Shown: positions 43,130 to 51,730 of the stretch, piece after piece
Position numbering within the stretch: position 1 is the first letter of the stretch
How the letters are laid out: each line of letters begins with the position of its first letter
NCBI GenBank assembly: GCA_963751335.1
Contig: CAVVUB010000004.1
Location: 248,001 to 312,000, forward strand
Direction: 5' to 3'
Length of the DNA stretch: 64,000 bases
DNA from: Bog-473 sp963751335
GTDB lineage: Bacteria; Actinomycetota; Acidimicrobiia; Acidimicrobiales; RAAP-2
Notes under the pieces: generated by a model
What the model was told of the DNA's origin: nothing
The model's database searches: none
The model's input: the letters and a program-made list of their open reading frames with translations, nothing else
Translations under genes and position numbers: made by a program

Positions 43130-44668
43130 TCAGCCGGCGCTGATCGTGTGGGATCCGTCGGAGAGGATCAGCGACCCGCCGTTGAAGGAGTTGATGGTGG
43201 TCGAGCCGGCGGCGGGATCGGCAATGGCGGCGCAAGAGCCACCCACCGAGCAGGTGACTTGGAGCACGGCACCGACCTGCGCGGGGAGGACCGCCTGCTG
43301 CCAGCTGGCGCCGCCGTCGGTGGTCACGGCGATCCCGCTCAGGCTGACGGCACACTCGGTGGCCGAGACGCAGCTGATGTCGGGGGAGAGTCCACCCCCG
43401 GCTCCGACCTGCGGTCTCGGCGGGAACGTCGGGAGGGGCACCGGAGTCCAGGACAGCCCGCCGTCATCGGACTTCATCAGCTCATCCACTCCTCCGTCCG
43501 CGAAGACCGGTCCGGTCCAGCACGTGTTGGCCGTCGGACAGGACAGGCTCGGGTTGACCTGGCGCGAGGTGGCGAGCGGTCGCACCTGCCACGTGGCGCC
43601 CCCGTCGCCGGTGCGCCAGGCGATGCCCATCTGAGGCGCCCACGGCTCGGCCAGGATGGTGCAGGCCGCTGCGGTGGCACACGACATGGTCTCGGACTGG
43701 TCCGGCGCGACCACCAACTGGTACGAGGTGGTTCCAGGCGGGTTCGGCAGGACCTGCGAGGTCCAGTGGAGACCTCCGTCGTCGGTGTGCAGGAACACAA
43801 GCTCCCAGCTTCCATTTCCGGTCGACACCTGGGCCTGCCCCAGCACGTTGCAGACATTGACCGCCGGGCACGAGACGTCGTCGACCTCACCCGGCCAGTA
43901 GGTGGTTTCGGCCGGGAATCCGGGCTGTGCCGGAATCTGCTGGACGGCGACGGGCAGCGGCACGGGGTGCGCGGTCCAGGACGCCCCGCCGTCGGACGAG
44001 ACCATCAGCTCGGGATCGCGCATTGGCTTCTTCGCCTCCGGGTCCCCGGTGGCCGAGTCCAGCAGCCCGCCACCGGCCGCGCACCAGGTGTCGTCGGCAC
44101 AGGAGGCCAGCGAGGTGATGGCCACGCCGGCCGGCATGGTCGAGGCGCTCCAGGTGTGGCCGGCGTCCTGAGAGAAGAACATGCTGCCGCCACCCCCGTA
44201 GTCGAGCCCGTAGCCGGTCGAGAGCAAACAGGTGGTTCCCTGGCTGCAGGCCAGGCCGACCACCGCGTCGGGGTTACCCGTGCCGATTTCGTACTGCGCC
44301 CCGACGAGTGAGGCCGTGAGCGCCCAGTGCGGCGCGGCCGCCGCGGGGCGCTGCGGGCGCGCACCAGCGCTGGAGACCGGGTGGCGGGGACCGATGGGCC
44401 GCGCCGTGAGCGAGCGGACACCCAACGTGGCGGCCAGCAGAATGGCCGCGGCGGCACAGGCCAGGAGGACCGCATGCCTCGGGGGTCGGGGTCGGGAACG
44501 GCGCCGGCGTGGGCGGCCGCCTTCGGTCTGGGGGCGCGGTGCCGCCGCCGCCGGCTCGACCGTGATGGCGAGGATCTGGCGCAGCAGCGCTTCGTCGACC
44601 GGCCTGGGGTGGAGGGTCGGGGCGGGATCGAGCGACCTGAGGACGTCGTAGGCCTGGCCTGTCATCAT
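43130..44668 (-). CDS. Membrane-anchored Asp-box (BNR-like) repeat protein coupled to an ECF sigma factor
   Basis: The protein is 512 residues. A cytoplasmic N-terminus of about 60 residues (AYDVLRSLDPAP, then ARG/PRO-rich) is followed by one transmembrane helix (AVLLACAAAAILLAATLGV) and a long extracellular part. That part carries six Asp-box-like turns (SQDAGHTW, SSDGGASW, HTDDGGLHW, TGDGGATW, SDDGGLSW, TTDGGASW), the mark of sialidase-type beta-propellers. Paired cysteines (SCPAVNVC, SCATAAAC, SCPTANTC, SCVSATEC) occur in each blade. The start overlaps the sigma-factor stop (ATGA), so the two are coupled. It occupies the usual anti-sigma position, but I see no classic anti-sigma zinc motif. 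Confidence 0.75.
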   Translation of the reverse strand: MMTGQAYDVLRSLDPAPTLHPRPVDEALLRQILAITVEPAAAAPRPQTEGGRPRRRRSRPRPPRHAVLLACAAAAILLAATLGVRSLTARPIGPRHPVSSAGARPQRPAAAAPHWALTASLVGAQYEIGTGNPDAVVGLACSQGTTCLLSTGYGLDYGGGGSMFFSQDAGHTWSASTMPAGVAITSLASCADDTWCAAGGGLLDSATGDPEAKKPMRDPELMVSSDGGASWTAHPVPLPVAVQQIPAQPGFPAETTYWPGEVDDVSCPAVNVCNVLGQAQVSTGNGSWELVFLHTDDGGLHWTSQVLPNPPGTTSYQLVVAPDQSETMSCATAAACTILAEPWAPQMGIAWRTGDGGATWQVRPLATSRQVNPSLSCPTANTCWTGPVFADGGVDELMKSDDGGLSWTPVPLPTFPPRPQVGAGGGLSPDISCVSATECAVSLSGIAVTTDGGASWQQAVLPAQVGAVLQVTCSVGGSCAAIADPAAGSTTINSFNGGSLILSDGSHTISAG

Positions 44669-45258
44669 GACGCTTCCTCCTTGGCGGCGGTTGCCGGGGC
44701 CGTGGCCTGGACGGCACTTCGGGCCGTCGTTTCCTGGAGCAGGGTCGCCCGTTCGAGCCGGGTGCGGGCTCGGTGCAACCGGACCCGGAAGGCGGGGGCG
44801 GAGCAGCCGAGCACCTGACCGGCCGCCGCGGCCGAGAGGCCTTCCCAGGCGGCGAGGCGCAACACTTCCTGGTCGGCGGGTCGTAGGGTCTCAAGGGCAC
44901 GGCGGACGGTCGTCGCAAGGCCTCCGAGGGGCGGGCCTTCGTGGTGGTTGGGCGTCGGGCCGAGGCCGGGCTCGTTGCCGAGCCTGTACAGCAGCCTGGT
45001 CTCGCGCCAGCGCTTCCGGGTGTGGTTGGCGATCTCATTTGCGGCCACCCGGTAGAGCCAGGGCAGCGGGGGATCGGGCACGTCGTCGAAACGGCGCCAC
45101 GCAGTCAGGAAGACCTCGGCCACGACCTCTTGTGCCTGGTCGACGTCGACCCGGCGCCGGGCGTAGCTCAGCACGTCCTGGTAGTGGACGCGGAAGAGAC
45201 ACGAGTAGCGATCACGCCTGTCGCCGGCCTCCGCTGCCCCCACGCCCTTATATGTCAT
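44665..45258 (-). CDS. ECF-family RNA polymerase sigma factor
   Basis: The protein is about 197 residues from ATG 45258. The frame is open to 45834, overlapping the divergent perR, but the family starts near RYSCLFRVHYQDVLSYARRRV. Region 2 is AQEVVAEVFLTAWRRFDDVPDPPLPWLYRVAANEIANHTRKR. Region 4 is LRPADQEVLRLAAWEGLSAAAAGQVLGCSAPAFRVRLHRARTRL. The TTG-free 5' flank has only a short GGAG two bases before the ATG, so initiation may be leaderless or weak. It is coupled by ATGA to the membrane Asp-box protein, its probable partner. It is divergent from perR across a 93-bp spacer. Confidence 0.85.
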   Translation of the reverse strand: MTYKGVGAAEAGDRRDRYSCLFRVHYQDVLSYARRRVDVDQAQEVVAEVFLTAWRRFDDVPDPPLPWLYRVAANEIANHTRKRWRETRLLYRLGNEPGLGPTPNHHEGPPLGGLATTVRRALETLRPADQEVLRLAAWEGLSAAAAGQVLGCSAPAFRVRLHRARTRLERATLLQETTARSAVQATAPATAAKEEAS

Positions 45259-45303
45259 GTCTCCGCGAATCGTTACATCCCGCCGGATTTTGATCCCGAC
45301 TTT

Positions 45304-45316
45304 GACAACGATTGTC
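45304..45316. promoter_or_regulatory. Perfect palindrome in the sigma/perR spacer, candidate PerR operator
   Basis: GACAACGATTGTC has 5-bp arms and a 3-bp centre, extended by TT on the left and by an imperfect GAAA on the right. It lies 36 nt before the perR ATG and 46 nt before the sigma ATG. Fur-family repressors typically autoregulate from such inverted repeats. Assignment is by position and symmetry only. Confidence 0.45.
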
Positions 45317-45351
45317 GAAATAGGGTCGGCGCCCGCTAGGGTGGTTTCGTC

Positions 45352-45789
45352 ATGCAGTCGCCCGATGCTCTTACCGATCTGTTCCGGGCCCACGGTCGCA
45401 AGATCACGGCCCAGCGTCAGTGCATCTTTCGCGCCCTGGAGGGGGACGTGACCCATCCGTCGGCCGAGCGGGTCCACGAGCGGGTGCGCGACGAGATGCC
45501 GAACGTCTCGCTCAAGACCGTCTACCAGACCCTCCACGACCTGGCCGACTTGGGCGCCATTTCGGTGATCGAGGTCGGGACGGGCCAGGCTCGCTTCGAC
45601 CCCAACGTCGAGACCACCCATCACCACCTGGTGTGCCGCTCCTGCGGGAAGGTGCGTGACCTGGCCGCGGACTTCCCCGAACTTCGCGTGCCGCGTCGGG
45701 CGGCCCAGGGCTTCGCGGTCGACAGCGCGGAGGTCGTCTTCCGAGGGCTGTGCGACAACTGCACCGCACGTCAGGAGCAGCCGCGGTAA
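45352..45789 (+). CDS. perR: Fur-family peroxide/metal regulator (PerR-like)
   Basis: The protein is 145 residues. The N-terminal winged helix is KITAQRQCIFRALEG, then HPSAERVHERVRDEMPNVSLKTVYQTLHDLADLG, the recognition helix region. The regulatory metal site is in FDPNVETTHHHLVCRSCGKV. Structural zinc cysteines are CRSC and CDNC. The chemistry is that of Fur/PerR/Zur proteins. PerR is preferred because rubrerythrin follows directly (90 nt, same strand), a standard peroxide-stress target. The symbol is by context; FurA is an alternative. It probably represses itself and the rubrerythrin cluster. Confidence 0.85.
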   Translation: MQSPDALTDLFRAHGRKITAQRQCIFRALEGDVTHPSAERVHERVRDEMPNVSLKTVYQTLHDLADLGAISVIEVGTGQARFDPNVETTHHHLVCRSCGKVRDLAADFPELRVPRRAAQGFAVDSAEVVFRGLCDNCTARQEQPR

Positions 45790-45878
45790 ACGCAGGATCA
45801 CACGCAGGACCACAGCAACAGAACCACGGAGCAATCGACACTTGAATCAATCGACACAGAGAAAGGTAAATCACCGAC

Positions 45879-46298
<420 letters not shown>

Positions 46299-46312
46299 GC
46301 GCGGCGGCCGCG

Positions 46313-47647
46313 GTGACCGCCACCTACGACCCCACCGATCCCGGGTACTTCGACCCGGCCGCGCTCCGCCAGGAGCTCGACCGCGTCTTCGACCTGTGTC
46401 ACGGGTGCCGGCTCTGTTTCAACCTGTGCCCCTCGTTCCCGTCGTTGTTCTCCTTCATCGACGAGAACGAGGGTGACGTCACGAAGCTGACCGAGGCCCA
46501 GCGCAATCAGGTCGTCGACGAGTGCTACCAGTGCAAGCTCTGCTATGTGAAGTGCCCCTACGTGCCCCCGCACGAGTGGGAGCTCGACTTCCCGCGACTC
46601 ATGAGCCGGGTGCACGCCGTGCGCCAGAAGCAGCTGGTCGGCGTCCGGGAGCGGATGACCGACCAGTTCCTCGGGCGGACCGATGCCCTCGGGCGCGTCT
46701 CGGTGGTGGCCGAGCCGGTGGTCAACTGGGCCACCGGCACGCCGGGATCGTGGACGCGCAAGCTGATGGAGAAGACGGTCGGCATCGCCTCGGAGCGCCT
46801 GCTGCCGCCCTACGCCAAGCAGCGGTTCACCACGTGGTTCAAGGGCCGCCGGGGTAGGGCCGCCGCGTCCGGGGCCGGCGGCACGGTGGCGGTCTTTCCC
46901 ACCTGCTTCGTGGAGTACATGGAGCCCGACGTGGGCAAGGCGATCGTCGAGGTCTACGAGCACAACGGGGTCACCTGCTCGATTCCGGGCGGCACCAAGT
47001 GCTGCGGGGCGCCCTGGCTGCATTCGGGCAAGGTGGAGGAATTCGAGAAGTCGGCCCGGCGCAACGTGGCCGCACTGGCGTCGGCGGTGCGCGCCGGCAA
47101 GGACGTGGTCGTGGCCCAGCCCACCTGCGCCTACGTGCTGAAGCGGGACTACCCGATCTACGTCGGGTCGGCCGACGCCGAGCTGGTGGCCGCGCACACC
47201 TACGACCCGGCCGAGTACCTGATGAAGCGCCACCGCGATCCCGACGACGCGTTCGAGTTGCGCGACGAGTTCCCCGGCGTGGCCGACGGGTCCGTGCCCG
47301 AGAACGTCACCTACCACGTGGCCTGCCACCTGCAAGCTCAGAACGCCGGGCTGCGCAGCCGTGACCTGCTGAAGAAGGCCGGGGTGAAATGCACCCTGGT
47401 CCAGCGCTGCTCGGGCATCGACGGGACCTGGGGCTACCGGTCGGAGAACTACGAGCTGGCCCGCACGGTGGCGGCGCCACTGGGCCGGGAGGTCGAGGCC
47501 GCCGGCAACGACGTCGTGTGCGGCGACTGCCACCTGGCCAACGGCTCCATCACCCAGGAGACCGGCCTGCGGCCGGTGCACCCGCTGCAGCTGCTGGCCC
47601 GGGCCTACGGCATCGGCGAGGCCGGAGCGGAGGAGGATCGGGTGTGA
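46313..47647 (+). CDS. Heterodisulfide reductase-related Fe-S oxidoreductase
   Basis: The protein is about 444 residues from GTG 46313. It has two 4Fe-4S motifs in the N-terminal third (CHGCRLCFNLCP, CYQCKLCYVKCP). Two CCG-type domains follow: CCGAPWLHSGK, then CHLQAQNAGL to CSGIDGTWGYRSENYE and CGDCHLAN. This is the GlpC/HdrD architecture. It may shuttle electrons to the adjacent rubrerythrin. This gene, rubrerythrin and DUF3501 occur together in several bacteria, so I read them as one oxidative-stress module. It overlaps the DUF3501 gene by 4 nt (GTGA at 47644). Confidence 0.85.
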   Translation: MTATYDPTDPGYFDPAALRQELDRVFDLCHGCRLCFNLCPSFPSLFSFIDENEGDVTKLTEAQRNQVVDECYQCKLCYVKCPYVPPHEWELDFPRLMSRVHAVRQKQLVGVRERMTDQFLGRTDALGRVSVVAEPVVNWATGTPGSWTRKLMEKTVGIASERLLPPYAKQRFTTWFKGRRGRAAASGAGGTVAVFPTCFVEYMEPDVGKAIVEVYEHNGVTCSIPGGTKCCGAPWLHSGKVEEFEKSARRNVAALASAVRAGKDVVVAQPTCAYVLKRDYPIYVGSADAELVAAHTYDPAEYLMKRHRDPDDAFELRDEFPGVADGSVPENVTYHVACHLQAQNAGLRSRDLLKKAGVKCTLVQRCSGIDGTWGYRSENYELARTVAAPLGREVEAAGNDVVCGDCHLANGSITQETGLRPVHPLQLLARAYGIGEAGAEEDRV

Positions 47648-48279
47648 GCTCGTCGGGAGGTGGTGCACCGGCGGCCCTCACCCTTGACGACGTCCTCGAC
47701 CTGCGGGCGTACGAGCGCGTGCGCGAGGAGTACCGGGCCAGGGTGATTCAGCGGAAGCGATTGCGCCGGGTCGCGCTGGGCCCGATCATGACCCTGGTCT
47801 TCGAGTGCCTCGACACCGTGCGCTTCCAGGTCCAGGAGATGGCCCGGGTGGAGAAGATCATCAGCGACGAGGCGATCCAGGTCGAGCTCGACATCTACAA
47901 CCGGCTGTTGCCCGGCCCGGGGGAGCTTTCGGCCACCCTCCTCATCGAGCTCACGTCGGAGGCCGGGTTGCGGGAGTGGCTGCCCAAGCTGGTCGGCATC
48001 GAGCGGGCGATCGGGGTCTCGCTCGATGGCGACCTCGTGGCCAGCGAGGCCGAGGCTGAACACGCGGCGGCCCTGACCCGGGACACGGTGACCCCGGCCG
48101 TGCACTACCTGCGCTTCCGCTTTTCCGGAGCCCAGGTGGCCGCCTTCGCCACCGCCGCCGAGGTGGCCCTCGAGTCCTTGCACTCCGAATACCCGGCCCG
48201 GACCGTCCTCCCGGCCGAGGTGCGCCGAGAGCTGCTCGGGGACCTCGAGGGGACAACAAAGCCGTTAGACATGACCTGA
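47644..48279 (+). CDS. DUF3501 family protein
   Basis: The protein is 211 residues from GTG 47644. The family core is LTLDDVLDLRAYERVREEYRARVIQRKRLRRVALGP, then TLVFECLDTVRFQVQEMARVEKI and IQVELDIYNRLLPGPGELSATLLIEL. It ends with a conserved RFRFSGAQVAAF strand. The role is unknown, but the family is tied by gene order to rubrerythrin and the HdrD-like Fe-S protein. It completes the perR-rbr-hdr-DUF3501 set and is translationally coupled to the gene before it. Confidence 0.82.
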   Translation: MSSSGGGAPAALTLDDVLDLRAYERVREEYRARVIQRKRLRRVALGPIMTLVFECLDTVRFQVQEMARVEKIISDEAIQVELDIYNRLLPGPGELSATLLIELTSEAGLREWLPKLVGIERAIGVSLDGDLVASEAEAEHAAALTRDTVTPAVHYLRFRFSGAQVAAFATAAEVALESLHSEYPARTVLPAEVRRELLGDLEGTTKPLDMT

Positions 48280-48305
48280 CCAGGGACAATTCTGTTGCGC
48301 AGATC

Positions 48306-48335
48306 TTTACAGACGCTCCGAGTGTGCGTCATACT
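48306..48335 (+). promoter_or_regulatory. Candidate sigma-70 promoter upstream of whiB
   Basis: TTTACA (48306-48311) and CATACT (48330-48335) are separated by 18 nt, close to the housekeeping consensus. They lie about 100 nt before the whiB ATG. The region is more A/T-rich than its surroundings. Confidence 0.4.
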
Positions 48336-48433
48336 CTTCGTTCGCTGAATTCGGATCCGGTGCCGCAGAAAGGGCCCCCGAACAGGGCGAAGTGTCCCAA
48401 CCCGCTTTTCAATTCGATGAGGAAGTGTTTCCC

Positions 48434-48673
48434 ATGATCGCCACCACGTGGCGCAAGCAAGCTGCCTGCCGGGGTCTCGACGTCGAGGCGTTCTACCCCG
48501 TCTCCGAGGACGAGGCCGACGCGGCCGAGGCCAAGGCAGTCTGCGCAGTCTGCCCGGTCCGCCAGCTCTGCCTCGAGCACGCACTGGCCCACCGCGAGCG
48601 TGAGGGCGTCTGGGGCGGCACGACGGAGCGGGAGCGCCGACGCATCGTGCGGCAGCGCCGCAAGTCGGCCTGA
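48434..48673 (+). CDS. WhiB-family iron-sulfur transcription factor
   Basis: The protein is 79 residues from ATG 48434, with GAGGAAG 8 nt upstream; a GTG at 48392 gives 93 residues. It starts MIATTWRKQAACRGLDVEAFYPV. The four cluster cysteines are C in ACRG and the three in CAVCPVRQLC. The family turn GVWGGTTERERRR and a basic tail RQRRKSA follow. WhiB proteins bind a 4Fe-4S or 2Fe-2S cluster and the primary sigma factor to regulate transcription, and are confined to Actinobacteria and their phages. The paralogue (WhiB1/2/4 type) cannot be fixed. It converges with the LCP protein gene. Confidence 0.92.
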   Translation: MIATTWRKQAACRGLDVEAFYPVSEDEADAAEAKAVCAVCPVRQLCLEHALAHREREGVWGGTTERERRRIVRQRRKSA

Positions 48674-48698
48674 GCCTCCCGGCCCGGGGGGTCGGGGT

Positions 48699-50511
48699 CT
48701 ACTTCTTCGACGCCTTCTTGACCGGCACCGTCGTCGTGGTGGTGGTGGTGGTCGGGGCGTCCAGTGTGCAGGGGAAGGGGTTCCAAGGCTCCAATTGGGT
48801 GTTCGTGTAGACGTTCGCGGGAATCGTCGTGGTCGTCGTCGTCTCGCCCGGGTAGGTCGTGGTGGTCGTCGAGGTCGACGTGGTCGAGGCCGAGGTCGAT
48901 TCGGCGGTCACGCGGAGGGACGAGCCCGCGATGAGGAGCGAGACCGTGTTGCCGCTCAGGTCGGGGTCGGGCGAGTAGGTGAGGGGTCCGCTCGAGTGTC
49001 GCGCCCAGGGAGAGGGCCGCACCGTAGCCCGTCGGCCCGAAGCGGATCTCGGATGCGCTGTCCGCGCCCAACTGGGTGGCGTCGCCGATTTCGGCCACCT
49101 TGAAGCCCGCGTTCGTGAGCGCACCGGCGGTGGCGTGGGCGATCCCTTCCACCGTCGACGCGTTCAGGACGTTGACCGACACCTCGCTGTGGGGCAGCCC
49201 AGGCGCCGTGGTGGTCGTCGTCCCATTGCTCTTGTTCTTCGCCCCACCGGCTGCGATCGTCGTCGTCGTGGTGGTGGGGGCCCCGATGGCGTTGAACGCG
49301 TTGATCATGTTCTGCGCGTAGGGCTGGGCCAACTCGAGCACGTCCGCCCCGGCGCTGGTCACGTGGCCCGTGGTGGGCAGGGTCTCGGTGATCAAGTGGG
49401 AGGAGGGCAGCCCGCGGAAGAATTCGGCGATATGGAGGAGGTCGGCCTGGCTCAGGGTGTCGTCGATGGTGACGTTGCCCACCGCGGCGCCGATGAAGCT
49501 GTTGATGGCCAGTGGGTTGGTGATGGACGTGTTGATCTTCGCCAGCACGGCCCGGAAGAACGAGTCCTGGCGCTGGATGCGGCTGAAGTCCGACTCGCCG
49601 TCGTAGTGCCAGTAGCCGTTGGCCATGTAGTAGAGGTGCCGGCTGCGCACCAGCTGTAGCGCGGTGGTCCCGTTGACCACCTGGCAGCCCGTCTGGGTCA
49701 CGTCGAGCCCGGTGTACTGGTCCTTGACGGGGGTCGGGAAGTCCATGGTGATGCCGCCCAGCGCGTTGACCATGCCCGAGAACCCGTCGAAGCCCACGGA
49801 GGCGTAGTGGTTCACCTGAACTCCGAGGACCTGCTCGATGGTCTGCACGAGGAGATCGGGTCCGGAGTTGTACGCCGCGTTGATGCGGTTCTCACCCGAG
49901 ATGCCAGGAACGTCGCCCGGGATGTCGACCTCGAGATCGCGGGGGATCGACAGCAAGGTCACCGTCTTGTTGGCCGGGTCGAAGCGGGCGACCATGGTGA
50001 CGTCGCTGCGCTGGCCTCCCGCGTCGCCCTCGTCGCCGAAGGCGCGCACCTGGGTCGAGTTGTCGACGAAGGCGCGCGAGTCGGACCCGACCAGCAACAG
50101 GTTGAAGGGCTTGAGCGGGTCGGCCGGTTGGGCGACGAGGTGCTTGGAGTGCACCTTCTTGATCTGGTCGAAGCGGTAGTTGGCGTACACGTAGAGGCCG
50201 CCGGCCCCGGCCGCGACGACGACGATGAGCGCCGCCAACGTGTAGAGGATGCGCCGGCGCCAGCGGTGGCGGCGCTTGCGTTCCTTCTTGCGGGACTTGC
50301 GCAACTGGGCCTGGAGGTCGGCCCGCGTCTTCGGCGGCTCGGTCATGACGATGGCGTCGTCCGGTGCCGCGTCGGGGGCCGAGGGTCCCGGGGCTGCCGG
50401 GGGTGCCGGGGGCGGCCCTTCCGTGGACGCGGTCGGCTCGAGAGACCCGGGTGACTCGGGTGACTCGGGTGTCTCGGGTGACTCGGGATTTTCTGGGTCG
50501 TCGGGGGTCAA
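48699..50511 (-). CDS. LytR-CpsA-Psr wall-polymer ligase with LytR_C domain, C-terminal frameshift
   Basis: The restored protein is about 604 residues. A Pro/Glu-rich cytoplasmic tail and a basic patch lead to one transmembrane helix (TLAALIVVVAAGAGGLYVY). The LCP domain has FNLLLVGSDSRA, RSDVTMVARFD, VTLLSIPRDLEVDIPG and RSRHLYYMANGYW, the lipid pyrophosphate and metal sites. LytR_C follows (EVSVNVLNASTVEGIAHATAGAL). Near 48985-49005 the frame breaks after LSLGATL, and the next frame continues SSGPLTYSPDPDLSGNTVSLLI to a Thr-rich tail and a stop at 48699. LCP enzymes attach arabinogalactan or teichoic-type polymers to peptidoglycan, a plausible partner for the surface polysaccharide at the left of the window. 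Confidence 0.85.
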
Positions 50512-50554
50512 GAGTCAGAAAATACCTGGCTGGAAGCTCCGATAGCCTGCACCG

Positions 50555-51730
50555 GTGCAATTCGACCTCCCTGACGAGCTTGTCGAGCTCCGCGATTCGG
50601 TGCGTCGCCTGGCCCAGGACAAGGTCAAGCCACGAGCCCGGGCCATCGACAAGGAAGGCACCTACCCGAGCGATGTCTTCGAGGCGTTCCGCGACGCCGG
50701 CCTGCTCGGGCTGTGCATTCCCGAGGCCTACGGGGGCTCGGGCGCCGGGATCCTGGGCCTGGCTCTGGCCATCGAAGAGGTGGCCAAGTACTCCAACACC
50801 GCCGCTCTGATGCTGCTGTTGACCCGTCTCCCCACCGGGCCCGTCATGATCGCCGGGACCGAGGAGCAGAGGGCGCGCTACCTGCCCGGGATCTGCGACG
50901 GCACCTTGAAAGCCGCGTTCGGTCTCTCCGAGCCCCAGGCCGGGAGCGACGTCATGGGCATGCGGACCCGGGCCGTGCCCGACGAGGGGTCGGACGGCGG
51001 CTGGGTGCTCAACGGCACCAAGTGCTGGATGTCGGGCGTGCGCGAGGCGAACTGGTACACCGTGTTCGCCAAGACGAGTGAGCCCACGAGCCGGGCCCAC
51101 GACTCGGTCACCGCCTTCATCGTCGAGCGGGCCTGGGACGGGGTCGAGGTGGGGCGGACGGACCACAAGATGGGGGTGCGCGGCGTCGACACCGGCGAGC
51201 TCCTGCTCACCGACGTCCAGGTGCCCGCGGAGAACGTCATCGGGGAGGTGGGCGGCTTCCGGCTGGCCATGCTCGGGCTCAACGCCATGCGGCCGATCGT
51301 GGCGGCCCGGGGTATCGGCCTGGCCGAGGGAGCGCTCATGTACGCCACCGACTACGTCCAGCAACGGGCCGCGTTCGGCCGGACCATCGCCGACTTCCAG
51401 GGGATCCAGTGGGAGATCGCCAAGTGCGCCGTCGACATCGAGGCGGCCCGGCTGCTGACCTACCGGGCCGCCGTGCTGGCCGACCAGGGCAAGTTCACCA
51501 AGGAGTTCGTGCCCTACCTGTCCATGGCCAAGTACCACGCCACGGAGCTGGCCGTGCGGGCCTCCTCCCTGGCCGTCCAGCTGCTCGGCGCGGCCGGCTA
51601 CATGGAGGACCACCCGACCGAGCAGTGGTACCGCGACGCCAAGCAGCTGACGATTGTCGAGGGGACGTCGCAAGTGCAGCTGGGCCTGATCGCCCGGGGC
51701 GTGCTCGACCGGGACCTCTGGTGGGACTGA
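50555..51730 (+). CDS. Acyl-CoA dehydrogenase
   Basis: The protein is 391 residues from GTG 50555. The N-terminal helical domain is LPDELVELRDSVRRLAQDKVKPRA. Family signatures follow: GLSEPQAGSDVMGMRT (flavin/substrate motif), WVLNGTKCWMSG, then KMGVRGVDTGELLLTDVQVP. The C-terminal signature is AKQLTIVEGTSQVQLGLIARGVL with the catalytic-type Glu in VEGT. It oxidises an acyl-CoA thioester to its 2-enoyl form using FAD. The chain-length or branch preference is unknown. Its 3' end overlaps the trpD start by 10 nt, though the pathways are unrelated. Confidence 0.9.
   Translation: MQFDLPDELVELRDSVRRLAQDKVKPRARAIDKEGTYPSDVFEAFRDAGLLGLCIPEAYGGSGAGILGLALAIEEVAKYSNTAALMLLLTRLPTGPVMIAGTEEQRARYLPGICDGTLKAAFGLSEPQAGSDVMGMRTRAVPDEGSDGGWVLNGTKCWMSGVREANWYTVFAKTSEPTSRAHDSVTAFIVERAWDGVEVGRTDHKMGVRGVDTGELLLTDVQVPAENVIGEVGGFRLAMLGLNAMRPIVAARGIGLAEGALMYATDYVQQRAAFGRTIADFQGIQWEIAKCAVDIEAARLLTYRAAVLADQGKFTKEFVPYLSMAKYHATELAVRASSLAVQLLGAAGYMEDHPTEQWYRDAKQLTIVEGTSQVQLGLIARGVLDRDLWWD

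Noticed and set aside
45302..45326. TTGACA upstream of perR as a -35 box
   Set aside because: No acceptable -10 hexamer at 16-18 nt spacing; the TTGACA is better explained as part of the palindrome GACAACGATTGTC.
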